NCBI GenBank assembly: GCA_002471225.1
Contig: DKPO01000007.1
Span: 634-48,565, forward strand
Source of the DNA: Porphyromonadaceae bacterium UBA7332
GTDB lineage: Bacteria > Bacteroidota > Bacteroidia > Bacteroidales > UBA7332
DNA length: 47,932 nt
Direction: 5' to 3'
How positions within the stretch are numbered: position 1 is the stretch's first letter; the number at the start of each line of letters is the position of its first letter. Both the position numbers and the translations under genes were made by a program. The notes under the pieces were generated by a model, which did not search any database, was not told the DNA's origin, and worked only from the letters and a program-made list of their open reading frames with translations. Below, piece by piece: positions 1 through 7,819 of this stretch.

Positions 1-554
1 TAAGCTTAAACGCAAGTTTATAGCAACAACATCTTCTAATCATAAGGAGATTTTTAATGATATGCCTATAACTTCTACCCTGCGTTTTAGAATTTGAATT
101 ACCACAGACTATACAATCAAATAATTATCAGGCAACTAAGTGTAACAATTAACCTGTCTTCAATTGTCACACGGTCTTATATTGTTTATCCGCTCAAAAT
201 CAATACTCCTGTTATTACGTTTATCTATTGAATTGCAATATAAGAATTGAAAATACATGAAAAACACACTCTAAGTGCCTAAAAGAAGAATTTTAGAGGA
301 GAGTATAATAAACGTTCTAGTTCATACAAAATAGCCCTAATCCATTTTCTTATTACCAAGATCATAATCATTTGAATCCGATGTCTGATATTATGTGAAA
401 TTTATATAATCAAAAGACATACCAAAACAGACAATCCCAGAGATTAAATATCATATTATTTATTTTAAGTTCAATAATTATACACAAACAAACTTTTTAG
501 TACTTTACAGTGATATTTTATCACAAAACATTATTTCTAATCATATTTATTTTC
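1..554. other. Gene-free AT-rich stretch
   Basis: No open reading frame of credible length or codon character is visible on either strand, and I see no tRNA, terminator or repeat that I can defend. The sequence is very AT-rich with scattered stops in all frames. It may be the upstream region of a gene lying to the left of the window. Confidence 0.6.
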
Positions 555-562
555 TATATTTG
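555..562 (+). promoter_or_regulatory. -7 promoter element (TATATTTG)
   Basis: The octamer matches the Bacteroidota sigma-ABfr -7 consensus TAnnTTTG exactly. No coding sequence follows on this strand before the clc terminator, so the promoter would drive a non-coding transcript starting near 567. I see no convincing -33 element at the usual distance. Confidence 0.5.
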
Positions 563-566
563 CAAT

Positions 567-668
567 ATACGTTCAATGATTTTAAGAAATATCTTTAAAG
601 ATAAAACCCTTCTATTGAACGAATATTTTAATCATGATTAAGTTCAATTGAACTTAATCTCCCTTTAG
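567..668 (+). ncRNA. Candidate small RNA with three nested/serial palindromes
   Basis: Directly after a perfect -7 element the sequence contains CGTTCAAT (570-577) paired with ATTGAACG (614-621), enclosing the 14-nt palindrome at 590-603 (TATCTT/AAGATA). A 24-nt perfect palindrome follows at 636-659 (GATTAAGTTCAA and its complement), then a short pyrimidine run that could act as a terminator. The GTTCAAT word recurs in the first stem and in the last palindrome, so the two stems could exchange partners. This is a fold read by eye; transcription is inferred from the promoter match only. It does not match an RNA family I recognise. Confidence 0.4.
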
Positions 669-695
669 TTATATTACCTTATAATTAGCAATGAC

Positions 696-725
696 AAAAC
701 CTATGCTCGCGAGAGTATAGGTTTT
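696..725 (-). terminator. Terminator of the ClC gene
   Basis: A 13-14 bp stem (696-708 with 713-725, one G-T pair) around a GCGA loop sits seven bases beyond the stop codon of the minus-strand ClC gene. It has U-rich flanks on both sides, so it may also stop transcripts arriving from the left. Confidence 0.8.
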
Positions 726-731
726 TGGCGT

Positions 732-2273
732 TTAGGAGAAAGCCATACTTGCCAAAGGTTGATATATCTTCTCTAAGTCTTGTGAATCAATCTCAATATC
801 GAGCTGATCCCCGGGTTTAATAGATACCCCTTCTACAAAACGATACACTGAATTATCTCTGTACAGTGCAACAATAATACATCTCGAAGGCAATTGAAGC
901 GTGGCCGGCGTTTTACCATCCAGATATGAATTCTCCTCAACATCAAGATTCACAATCATACGCTTTGGATAATCCCCTGAAATATTTTGCAGCATCAAAC
1001 GGTAAAGAATATCATCCATTGGCTCTACCTTTAATAACTCGGTAAAATAATACGTTAAGATACCTACCGCCAGGGTTGGAAAGAACAATTCATAATGCCC
1101 TGTCATTTCACTAATCAAAATAAAACCGGTTAAAGGCGTTCTGAACACAGATATAAAACCGGCGGACATACCAATAAGAACAAAGTAACCTATTGACGAA
1201 ATCGTAACTATATCCAACTCGATTAGAATTAAACAAAAGAATTTTCCGGACAAACCTCCTACCGTCATCATTGGCAGAAATATACCCCCCGGAAACTGAA
1301 CAGAATTAGAAAGAATTGTAAAGCTTGTTATTAGTAAAATAACACCTAATAATACAAAGATACTGGTCTGTGTTGAGTTGGATTCTGAAATAAGAAAACC
1401 CTGATCTCCACCAACCAGAGTAGGAAAGTATAAGCCTATTAAATAAGTGATACCGGCCACAAAAAATATTTTTATAAAGGGCTTCATCTTTACTTTCATA
1501 TAATATTCACGTCCTCTTATTAATAAGAACGAGAACAACTTACCAAATAAAGAAAAGAATGTAGCCATTGCAGCAAACACCATCAACAAAGTCAGCAAAT
1601 TTAAGTCAGGCGCTTTAACCATAATAGAATGATAGATATCATTCGGAAAAAAAAAGATAGCTAAGACTCCTGCTGCCAAACCTGCTAAAAGAGTAGTAAT
1701 TGCCGTAAAAGGCATATAAAACTTCTCCAGAGATTCCAGAATCAATATAGATGATGCTAATGGAGCCGTAAAAGCAGCTGATATCCCTGCTCCTGCTCCT
1801 GCTGCTATAAGATGTTTTCTTCTACCTGTACTGACATGAAAAATTTTCGTTATCCAATCACCTACCAATGACCCCATTTGAACGGAAGAACCTTCACGCC
1901 CCAAAGACAATCCGGATCCGATACTCATAATACCACCAAAGAATTTAACAAAGAAGCTTTGCCAGGGAGTATTATATTGTAATCGCCCATTTAATAAAGC
2001 TTTAGTCTGAGGCATACCACTTCCCTGACTTAAAGGAAATTTTCGAACCATTAAATGAACCAATAGCATTAATATATATATCGCTATCGGAATAGCAACT
2101 TGAATATACCATGGCTGTTTTGATTGGAAGTACCATTCTCGCAAATGCCCTATTTCACTGAGAACAAATCGAAATGGCAAACAGACACCTGCTGTAATTA
2201 CACCAATCAAAATAGCCAGGAAGAATAATTTTGTATCATATCTTTTAAATTGCATACTTTTTAATTTAATCAA
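732..2273 (-). CDS. ClC-family chloride channel/transporter with C-terminal TrkA-C-like domain
   Basis: A 513-residue membrane protein of the ClC family. The anion-selectivity motifs are present in order: GSGMP (84-88), GREGS (125-129, with the gating glutamate E127) and GGIFLP further on; about the last 70 residues resemble a TrkA-C (RCK_C) cytosolic domain. By hand alignment to E. coli ClC-ec1, position E203 (the internal proton-transfer glutamate) is S181 here, with E180 matching E202, and the central tyrosine Y445 falls on an aspartate in EPMDD. In the family those residues bear on H+ coupling, so whether this is a Cl-/H+ exchanger or a channel is open. It is transcribed alone; a hairpin follows the stop. 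The start at the first methionine is plausible, with another Met at residue 7. Confidence 0.93.
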   Translation of the reverse strand: MIKLKSMQFKRYDTKLFFLAILIGVITAGVCLPFRFVLSEIGHLREWYFQSKQPWYIQVAIPIAIYILMLLVHLMVRKFPLSQGSGMPQTKALLNGRLQYNTPWQSFFVKFFGGIMSIGSGLSLGREGSSVQMGSLVGDWITKIFHVSTGRRKHLIAAGAGAGISAAFTAPLASSILILESLEKFYMPFTAITTLLAGLAAGVLAIFFFPNDIYHSIMVKAPDLNLLTLLMVFAAMATFFSLFGKLFSFLLIRGREYYMKVKMKPFIKIFFVAGITYLIGLYFPTLVGGDQGFLISESNSTQTSIFVLLGVILLITSFTILSNSVQFPGGIFLPMMTVGGLSGKFFCLILIELDIVTISSIGYFVLIGMSAGFISVFRTPLTGFILISEMTGHYELFFPTLAVGILTYYFTELLKVEPMDDILYRLMLQNISGDYPKRMIVNLDVEENSYLDGKTPATLQLPSRCIIVALYRDNSVYRFVEGVSIKPGDQLDIEIDSQDLEKIYQPLASMAFS

Positions 2274-2493
2274 ATATCAAAGTTTAAACACCTTAAAATT
2301 CAAAAGGTTTTACATCTATATCTAAAGACACTAAATCATAATTATAATTTTGACCAATGTCTTATTTAGTATTATTATAAAAAGTCATTACTTATATACT
2401 AACTATTATTGTACTTTTACTTATCGGGAATAAATTGATTAAGTGATCAAACTATTCTGCCTGAATCTATGTTTTTCATAAAAATATTATGTT

Positions 2494-2988
2494 ATGAAAA
2501 GATTTATCAGTATTGCAAGTACACTCCTTATTTTGAGTTCTTGCGCAACAAAAGCTTATATTCCAAAAAACGAGAAAGAAGCAGCTAAAATGCAACAAGT
2601 CGAAAATGCTGTTGCCAATGGGAATTATCTGATTGAAATAGCAAATGCTGTACCTATGGGTGGCAGACTTATTAATCTGAATGGTAATTACTCCGTAGAA
2701 ATACGTAACGACTCCGCATTTGTACATTTACCTTTTTATGGAAGAGCTTATACAGCTCCTATGGGATTAAATGATGGTGGAATTAAATTTAATGCACCTA
2801 TTGACGACTATAAACTAACCACGACTAAAAAAGGAGTTTATAAAGCTAATATGGACATACGTACAAATCAGGACAATTATCGTATTTATCTTGAGATTAT
2901 GCCTGACGGGACTAGTACGGTTCGCATAAATAGTAATAACAGATCACCTATGTCATACTACGGTGAATTAGAATTTGACAGAGAATAA
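2494..2988 (+). CDS. DUF4251-family lipoprotein
   Basis: 164 residues. A short hydrophobic leader ends in the lipobox LSSC with the lipidated cysteine at residue 17, so the mature protein should be a periplasmic or outer-membrane lipoprotein. The body is beta-rich, with repeated N-G-x-Y and alternating hydrophobic patterns (LINLNGNYSVEI, GGIKFNAPIDDY), and resembles the DUF4251 family that is common in Bacteroidales. Its function is unknown. It ends only six bases before mnmA and is probably co-transcribed with it, although no functional link with tRNA thiolation is known to me. Confidence 0.85.
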   Translation: MKRFISIASTLLILSSCATKAYIPKNEKEAAKMQQVENAVANGNYLIEIANAVPMGGRLINLNGNYSVEIRNDSAFVHLPFYGRAYTAPMGLNDGGIKFNAPIDDYKLTTTKKGVYKANMDIRTNQDNYRIYLEIMPDGTSTVRINSNNRSPMSYYGELEFDRE

Positions 2989-2994
2989 AATAAA

Positions 2995-4065
2995 ATGAGT
3001 ATTGCAGCATTAATATCGGGAGGAGTAGACAGCTCTGCTACCGTACATTTACTTAAAGAGCAAGGATTTAACCCTACCCTTTTTTACATTAAAATCGGGA
3101 TGGAGGATGAGGATGGGTATATTGATTGCCCTGCTGAAGATGACATGATTATTGTCAAATGGCTGGCTAAAAAATATGGTCTTCCTTATGAGATGGTTTC
3201 TTTACATGATGAATATTGGGAAACGGTTGTAAGTTATGTTATCGAAAGTGTTAAACGCGGATTAACTCCGAATCCTGATATGCTATGTAATCAATACATA
3301 AAATTTGGCTATTTCAATGATCGTTGGGGAAAAGATTTCGATCATATATCTACAGGGCACTATGCATCGACATTAACAGTAGATAATGAGCTTTATCTTG
3401 GTACAGCTAAAGACAAAGTCAAGGATCAGACTTATTTTCTTGGGCAAATAAACCAACTTCAGCTTCAAAAATTAATGTTCCCTTTGGGTGATCTTTTAAA
3501 AAGTGAAGTCCGGACTATTGCCAAAGATGCAAATTTAATTAGTGCTCAAAGAAAAGATTCTCAAGGGATCTGTTTTCTGGGTAAAATTCATTATAATGAT
3601 TTCATTAAACGCTATCTTGGTGAAAAGCAAGGAAAGATCATTGAACTGGAGACAGGCAAGATATTAGGCACTCACAATGGTTATTGGTTTTATACGATTG
3701 GCCAGCGGAAAGGTATCGGATTGCATGGTGGACCTTGGTTCGTTATTAAAAAAGACATCGAAGAAAATATTATTTATGTTTCGCATGCCGACAATTTCAG
3801 CTCCGTTATAAGTGAAAATGAACTCCGCCTTCATGGCTTTAAGTTCATTAGCAATAATCCATTTAATGATTTATCCGAAGGTCATGAGATAAAATTCAAA
3901 ATACGCCATACGCCTGAATTCACAAATGGAATCATTCGACAAGAAGATAATGGCTTAATACATATTCAATCCGATAATCCAATTATGGGAATAGCTCCGG
4001 GACAATTCGGTGTTATTTATGACAATGATGCAAAACGTTGTTTGGGAAGTGGAATTATTGTGTAA
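2995..4065 (+). CDS. mnmA: tRNA-specific 2-thiouridylase MnmA
   Basis: 356 residues, the usual family length. MnmA adds sulfur to C2 of uridine 34 in tRNAs for Lys, Glu and Gln, using ATP to adenylate the base. The ATP-pyrophosphatase P-loop SGGVDSS lies near the N terminus; the two catalytic cysteines are C98 in PNPDMLCN and C193 in DSQGICFLG; further family signatures are STGHYA, KDQTYFLGQ, TIGQRKGIGL and APGQFGVIYD. The start chosen puts the P-loop at residue 8, as in homologues. It follows the DUF4251 lipoprotein by six bases and is ended by a strong hairpin shared with corA. Confidence 0.96.
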   Translation: MSIAALISGGVDSSATVHLLKEQGFNPTLFYIKIGMEDEDGYIDCPAEDDMIIVKWLAKKYGLPYEMVSLHDEYWETVVSYVIESVKRGLTPNPDMLCNQYIKFGYFNDRWGKDFDHISTGHYASTLTVDNELYLGTAKDKVKDQTYFLGQINQLQLQKLMFPLGDLLKSEVRTIAKDANLISAQRKDSQGICFLGKIHYNDFIKRYLGEKQGKIIELETGKILGTHNGYWFYTIGQRKGIGLHGGPWFVIKKDIEENIIYVSHADNFSSVISENELRLHGFKFISNNPFNDLSEGHEIKFKIRHTPEFTNGIIRQEDNGLIHIQSDNPIMGIAPGQFGVIYDNDAKRCLGSGIIV

Positions 4066-4076
4066 TCTATAAACAA

Positions 4077-4117
4077 AAAAGCTGTGTAAATCCATATTAG
4101 GTATTTACACAGCTTTT
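4077..4117. terminator. Bidirectional terminator between mnmA and corA
   Basis: A perfect 15-bp stem (4077-4091 with 4103-4117) with an 11-base loop and A/T tracts on both flanks lies between two convergent genes, so it can serve both. Confidence 0.9.
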
Positions 4118-4121
4118 GTTA

Positions 4122-5180
4122 TTAATCATACCATTTTCGTCTTTTCAGGTAAACCCAAACAGAAAAAGCAACAACAATCATCGTTATAAGAGCAGCAAAG
4201 TAACCATATTTGAATTTCGTTTCAGGCATTACTTCAAAGTTCATACCCCAAACACCGGCTAAAAATGTCAGAGGAATAAAAATGGTAGAAACGACCGTGA
4301 GGCGTTTCATTATCTCATTCATTCGCAAATCATTATTTGCCAAATAAAGATCCATCAAACCCATAACCATTTCACGCATATTTTCCAAAGACTCTACTAA
4401 GAAATGAGCTCTGTCAGCTAAATCGCCAAAATAAATACGCACATTTGGCATGATTAAACCTGAATCACACTTTGACAAACGAATCAGCGCCTCTTTTAAA
4501 GGTATAATAGCCTTGCGCAATTGCTGCTGCTGCCTTCTGTATTTTTGAATTTCTTCTTTCCTATCATCTGTGGATATAGACTCCAACAGATCATCTTCAA
4601 GATTTTCCAGATTCTCTTCAATATCAGAAATTAGCTCAACATATTTATCAAGAATTAAATTCATTAATAAACAAAAGATATAATCAGATTTCCGATTACG
4701 TATATTGCCGATATTATCTTGTAAAGCCATTGCCACTTCTGAAAAATAGGATTCTTTCTTTTCCTGAAATGACAAAATAAAATCTTTACCAAAAACCAGA
4801 GCCAGACGTTCTTGTTGAAGATCTCCATTTCCGTCAGGGACCAAAAGGTTCAGAATAGCGGAAATATGCGTTTCGCTATCCTGAACTTTTACGACATGCT
4901 GAGGTATCAGAATATCTTGCATCTCTACATAATGCAATCCAAAGTATTTGCCGACAGACTCAACATCTAAAGTATCTGAAATACCCCAGATTCTTACCCA
5001 ATGATTCGCATTAGGATCTATAGAATGAAACATCTTCGAGGCATCATCGAAAATAGATATTTTAGCATAATCCTCTTTATAATCTACCAATATCAGATCC
5101 GAATCCGAAATCTGAGCACCCGTATATTCCAAAGATTTATTGATAATATGCTTCGTTGATCTGCGTCTGTGTTTACTCAT
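4122..5180 (-). CDS. corA: CorA-family magnesium/cobalt transporter
   Basis: 352 residues. CorA forms a pentameric inner-membrane channel for Mg2+ (also Co2+ and Ni2+). The large N-terminal cytosolic alpha/beta domain and long charged helices precede two C-terminal membrane helices; the signature GMN is at residues 312-314 at the end of the first helix, followed by the periplasmic loop FEVMPE. The C terminus ends in basic residues (KRRKWYD), typical of CorA. It lies 71 bases downstream of purT on the same strand and may be read from that transcript or from its own promoter. Its 3' end shares a terminator with mnmA. Confidence 0.95.
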   Translation of the reverse strand: MSKHRRRSTKHIINKSLEYTGAQISDSDLILVDYKEDYAKISIFDDASKMFHSIDPNANHWVRIWGISDTLDVESVGKYFGLHYVEMQDILIPQHVVKVQDSETHISAILNLLVPDGNGDLQQERLALVFGKDFILSFQEKKESYFSEVAMALQDNIGNIRNRKSDYIFCLLMNLILDKYVELISDIEENLENLEDDLLESISTDDRKEEIQKYRRQQQQLRKAIIPLKEALIRLSKCDSGLIMPNVRIYFGDLADRAHFLVESLENMREMVMGLMDLYLANNDLRMNEIMKRLTVVSTIFIPLTFLAGVWGMNFEVMPETKFKYGYFAALITMIVVAFSVWVYLKRRKWYD

Positions 5181-5251
5181 ACTTGTAATCTTTAAAAATC
5201 ATGTAGAAAATATATACTCTTAATTTATAGTATAAACGTGAGTTTATATAA

Positions 5252-6433
5252 CTATAGTTTAATTTCTAATTTATCTGCTGCTCTACCCGTTTTAGCACGA
5301 GCTTCCTCAATAGAGTTACCTCTTGCTAATATAACAGCCATACGTCTGTGCCCGTTCACTTCCGGTTTACCAAATAAGCGAATCTGTGTATTTGGTTCAG
5401 CTAATACTTGCTCCAAATGACAGAATTCGACTTGATGAGAACAACCATCCACAACAATCGCACGAGACGCTGAAGGACCGTGAAATTCGATATTAGGAAT
5501 CGGTAATCCAAGTACTGCTCTGGCATGAAGAGCAAATTGCGATAAATCCTGAGATATCATTGTCACCATCCCTGTATCATGCGGACGAGGTGAAACTTCA
5601 CTAAAAATAACATCATCACCTTTAATAAATAATTCCATACCGAAGATGCCATATCCTCCTAAAGCTGTAGTTACTTTTTCAGCTATTTCTTCTGCTTTCT
5701 TACGAGCTGTCAAAGACATAGCCTGAGGCTGCCACGATTCACGATAATCCCCACCTTCTTGTCTGTGGCCTATCGGCTCAACAAATGAAGTTCCTCCACA
5801 ATGGCGAACAGTTAATAGCGTGATTTCATAATCGAAATCGACAAAACCTTCTACGATCACTTTACCTGCACCTGCACGGCCGCCTTCCTGAGCATATTTC
5901 CAAGCATAGTCAATATCATCAGCTGTTTTCACAACACTCTGTCCATGACCTGAAGAACTCATGATCGGCTTAATTACGCAAGGCATTCCAATTGCATCAA
6001 TTGCATCTTTGAACTCCTCATAATCAGCTGCAAACTTATAAGGAGACGTTTTTACTCCTAATTCTTCTGCTGCCAAACGGCGAATACCTTCACGATTCAT
6101 TGTCAGATAAGTTGCCTGAGCAGTAGGAATTACATTATATCCTTCTTTCTCAAGTTCTATTAATGTATCGGTCGCTATTGCCTCTACCTCGGGAACAATA
6201 TAATCAGGCTTTTCAAATTCAATTATTTCTCTAAGACGTTTTCCATCTAACATAGACACTACATACGAACGATGAGCCACTTGCATTGCTGGAGCATTTT
6301 CATATTTGTCTAAGGCTATAACTTCAACGCCATAACGTTGTAGTTCGATAACAAATTCTTTTCCCAATTCGCCAGATCCACACAAAACTACTTTTTTAGC
6401 AGTTGGGGACATAGGTGTACCAATACATGCCAT
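5252..6433 (-). CDS. purT: Formate-dependent phosphoribosylglycinamide formyltransferase PurT
   Basis: 393 residues, the length of E. coli PurT. It makes formyl-GAR from GAR, formate and ATP in the third step of purine synthesis and needs no folate. The ATP-grasp fold is clear: N-terminal GSGELGKE nucleotide loop, DKYENAPAMQVAHRS, the ATP-binding region around MSSSGHGQS, and metal-binding E-x-SPRPHDTG near residue 280. The start at 6433 gives an N terminus colinear with the E. coli enzyme (MACIGTPMSP), so I prefer it. The codon bias suggests a well-expressed gene. Confidence 0.96.
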   Translation of the reverse strand: MACIGTPMSPTAKKVVLCGSGELGKEFVIELQRYGVEVIALDKYENAPAMQVAHRSYVVSMLDGKRLREIIEFEKPDYIVPEVEAIATDTLIELEKEGYNVIPTAQATYLTMNREGIRRLAAEELGVKTSPYKFAADYEEFKDAIDAIGMPCVIKPIMSSSGHGQSVVKTADDIDYAWKYAQEGGRAGAGKVIVEGFVDFDYEITLLTVRHCGGTSFVEPIGHRQEGGDYRESWQPQAMSLTARKKAEEIAEKVTTALGGYGIFGMELFIKGDDVIFSEVSPRPHDTGMVTMISQDLSQFALHARAVLGLPIPNIEFHGPSASRAIVVDGCSHQVEFCHLEQVLAEPNTQIRLFGKPEVNGHRRMAVILARGNSIEEARAKTGRAADKLEIKL

Positions 6434-6664
6434 AAGAATAAACTTTTAAATTTATTGAGTCCGACAAATTTCGATAAGTTAAATCGATAAAACAAACCTC
6501 AAGTAAAAAATATATAGTTTTTAACACACAACAAAGACAAATAAAGTTTAATCCGAATAGTTCTTTCACTGACACATGCCTTATAGCCTGCACTTCTATT
6601 TATATAATTAATTACAATTCAACTATTTATAACATTCGCATTAGGTTTTGATTGAAATTAATTA

Positions 6665-6672
6665 TATATTTG
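6665..6672 (+). promoter_or_regulatory. -7 promoter element (TATATTTG)
   Basis: An exact match to TAnnTTTG. A start site near 6677 would place the whole folded region 6679-6792 in the 5' untranslated leader of the gene starting at 6803. TTTTG at 6646-6650 could be a -33 element but is closer than usual. Confidence 0.65.
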
Positions 6673-6676
6673 CAGC

Positions 6677-6795
6677 GATTTGGGAAGAAAAACAAGGAGT
6701 ATATAGCGATATAATTCCCTGTTTTTCAACTGCAGAAACTCTGCGGGGGGCTTTGAACATTGTCTTCGTTCAGCCCTTATTGTCAAACCAAAACA
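6677..6795 (+). ncRNA. Structured leader RNA (or independent ncRNA) upstream of thioredoxin-fold gene
   Basis: Four helices can be drawn by eye. P1: TTTGG 6679-6683 with CCAAA 6788-6792. P2: GAAAAACA 6687-6694 with 6720-6727, continuing through GGA/TCC to a TATAT/ATATA stem capped by AGCG (6705-6708). P3: 6730-6736 with 6740-6746, loop AAC. P4: GGGCT 6748-6752 with 6772-6776, then after a TT bulge GAAC/GTTC, nine-base loop. So a closing helix encloses three hairpins, like a multi-branch riboswitch or a 6S-like RNA. There is no T-run after P4, and P1 closes only ten bases before the start codon at 6803, which favours a leader. I cannot assign it to a named family. Confidence 0.55.
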
Positions 6796-6802
6796 TTTCT
6801 TT

Positions 6803-7312
6803 ATGTATAAAACAAAAGTAATCTTTGTAACATTCGTCGCAATTTGTTTGTCTGTCTTAATTGCATCATCGTTTGTCCACAAAGATGCACAACCAGGCGT
6901 TGGCATTTCACCGGGTAGTTCATTCCCCGATATGACTAAGTTAGTAAAAAACGCACCTGAAAACTTACTTAGTAACCTTAATGGTGAATATGTTTTAATT
7001 CAGTTCTGGGCAGCTTATGATGCTGAATCCCGAATGAAAAACGTCCAATTGTGTAATTCTCTTAATCAGAAAAACTCAAATATTAAATTCCTGTCTGTTT
7101 CGATGGACCCATATAAGGAGATTAGTTTTGAGACAATACGTTTGGATAAAATTCCGAATGAAAATGTTTGGATACCGAATGTCGATCAAAGAGAAAAATT
7201 GTTAACTGAGTTTGCTCCAAAAGGTAAACTGACAAATTACTTAGTCAGTCCTGAAGGCGTAATTATCGCCAAAGACATTAGTGCAAAAGAGCTTGCTCAG
7301 ATGAAGATCTAA
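6803..7312 (+). CDS. Membrane-anchored thioredoxin-fold protein lacking the CxxC active site
   Basis: 169 residues. Residues 5-22 form a hydrophobic signal or anchor segment; the rest looks like a periplasmic TlpA/AhpC-type thioredoxin fold: GSSFPDM near the start, then NGEYVLIQFWAAYDAESR, a later IKFLSVSMDP and a C-terminal LVSPEGVIIAKD. In TlpA-like proteins the FWA is followed by a CxxC pair, but here that site reads AYDAES; the only other cysteine of the mature part is in NVQLCNSL. It should therefore be unable to do dithiol exchange and may be a chaperone-like or binding paralogue. A folded leader precedes it and a strong terminator follows, so it appears to be a single-gene unit. Confidence 0.8.
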   Translation: MYKTKVIFVTFVAICLSVLIASSFVHKDAQPGVGISPGSSFPDMTKLVKNAPENLLSNLNGEYVLIQFWAAYDAESRMKNVQLCNSLNQKNSNIKFLSVSMDPYKEISFETIRLDKIPNENVWIPNVDQREKLLTEFAPKGKLTNYLVSPEGVIIAKDISAKELAQMKI

Positions 7313-7341
7313 GAAGAGAAAATCAATTACTTTTTTTATTG

Positions 7342-7371
7342 AGCTGCAAGAAATCTTGCAGCTTTTTTTTT
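7342..7371 (+). terminator. Rho-independent terminator
   Basis: A ten-bp stem AGCTGCAAGA with its complement (7342-7351 / 7354-7363) followed by a run of T residues, 29 bases after the stop of the thioredoxin-fold gene. Confidence 0.93.
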
Positions 7372-7517
7372 GCTCCGTATTTAACATAATAGTATCATTT
7401 ACAATGAACAAAACATCCTTATAAATCATTATAGTACAAAGGTATAACTTATACTATCTATTCGTTTATATATAGTAAGCGTTACCCCATAGTTACTCAC
7501 TTTTAAATAGTATTATT

Positions 7518-7781
7518 ATGATACGGAATATTTTTGTAGCTTTAGTTAAAGCCACTGAAAACGGACACTATGAGGTTAAGTATGTTCAATTTGAGAGTTA
7601 TACGCACCTCGATGTTGAAAATATGTCTAACGAGAGAAGACTTGATTTTTTTAAATCCCATTGGGAGGAAAACCCCGACCATACAACAATCGCAAGTTTG
7701 GATGGAGTTGACAAATTCATGGCTAAATATCAACTACTTTGTGATTTACAAAATAAAGTTACAATGACTACTTTACATTAA
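7518..7781 (+). CDS. Small conserved-looking hypothetical protein, 87 residues
   Basis: I do not recognise this family. The 87-residue protein has no signal peptide, no membrane segment and only one cysteine; it starts MIRNIFVALVKATENG and contains an aromatic/acidic centre (FFKSHWEENPDH). It looks soluble and small enough to be a single alpha/beta domain. Support for it being real: it fills its own interval, is followed immediately by a shared strong terminator, and its codon use is like that of its neighbours. A shadow frame (7570-7767) lies inside it and is not a gene. Confidence 0.65.
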   Translation: MIRNIFVALVKATENGHYEVKYVQFESYTHLDVENMSNERRLDFFKSHWEENPDHTTIASLDGVDKFMAKYQLLCDLQNKVTMTTLH

Positions 7782-7815
7782 AAAAAGAGGTTGCTTTTTA
7801 AGCAACCTCTTTTTT
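7781..7815. terminator. Bidirectional terminator (small ORF / S9 peptidase)
   Basis: A 16-bp stem (7781-7796 with 7800-7815) with a three-T loop, A-tract on the left and T-tract on the right, placed between convergent gene ends. Confidence 0.93.
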
Positions 7816-7819
7816 CATA

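Noticed and set aside
5227..5255. Terminator between purT and corA
   Set aside because: A TATAAAC/GTTTATA hairpin exists but it overlaps the purT stop region, is AT-only in most pairs and lacks a T-run, so I could not call it.
6396..6593. Short frame upstream of purT on the minus strand
   Set aside because: Overlaps the purT start out of frame, has poor codon character and resembles no known protein.
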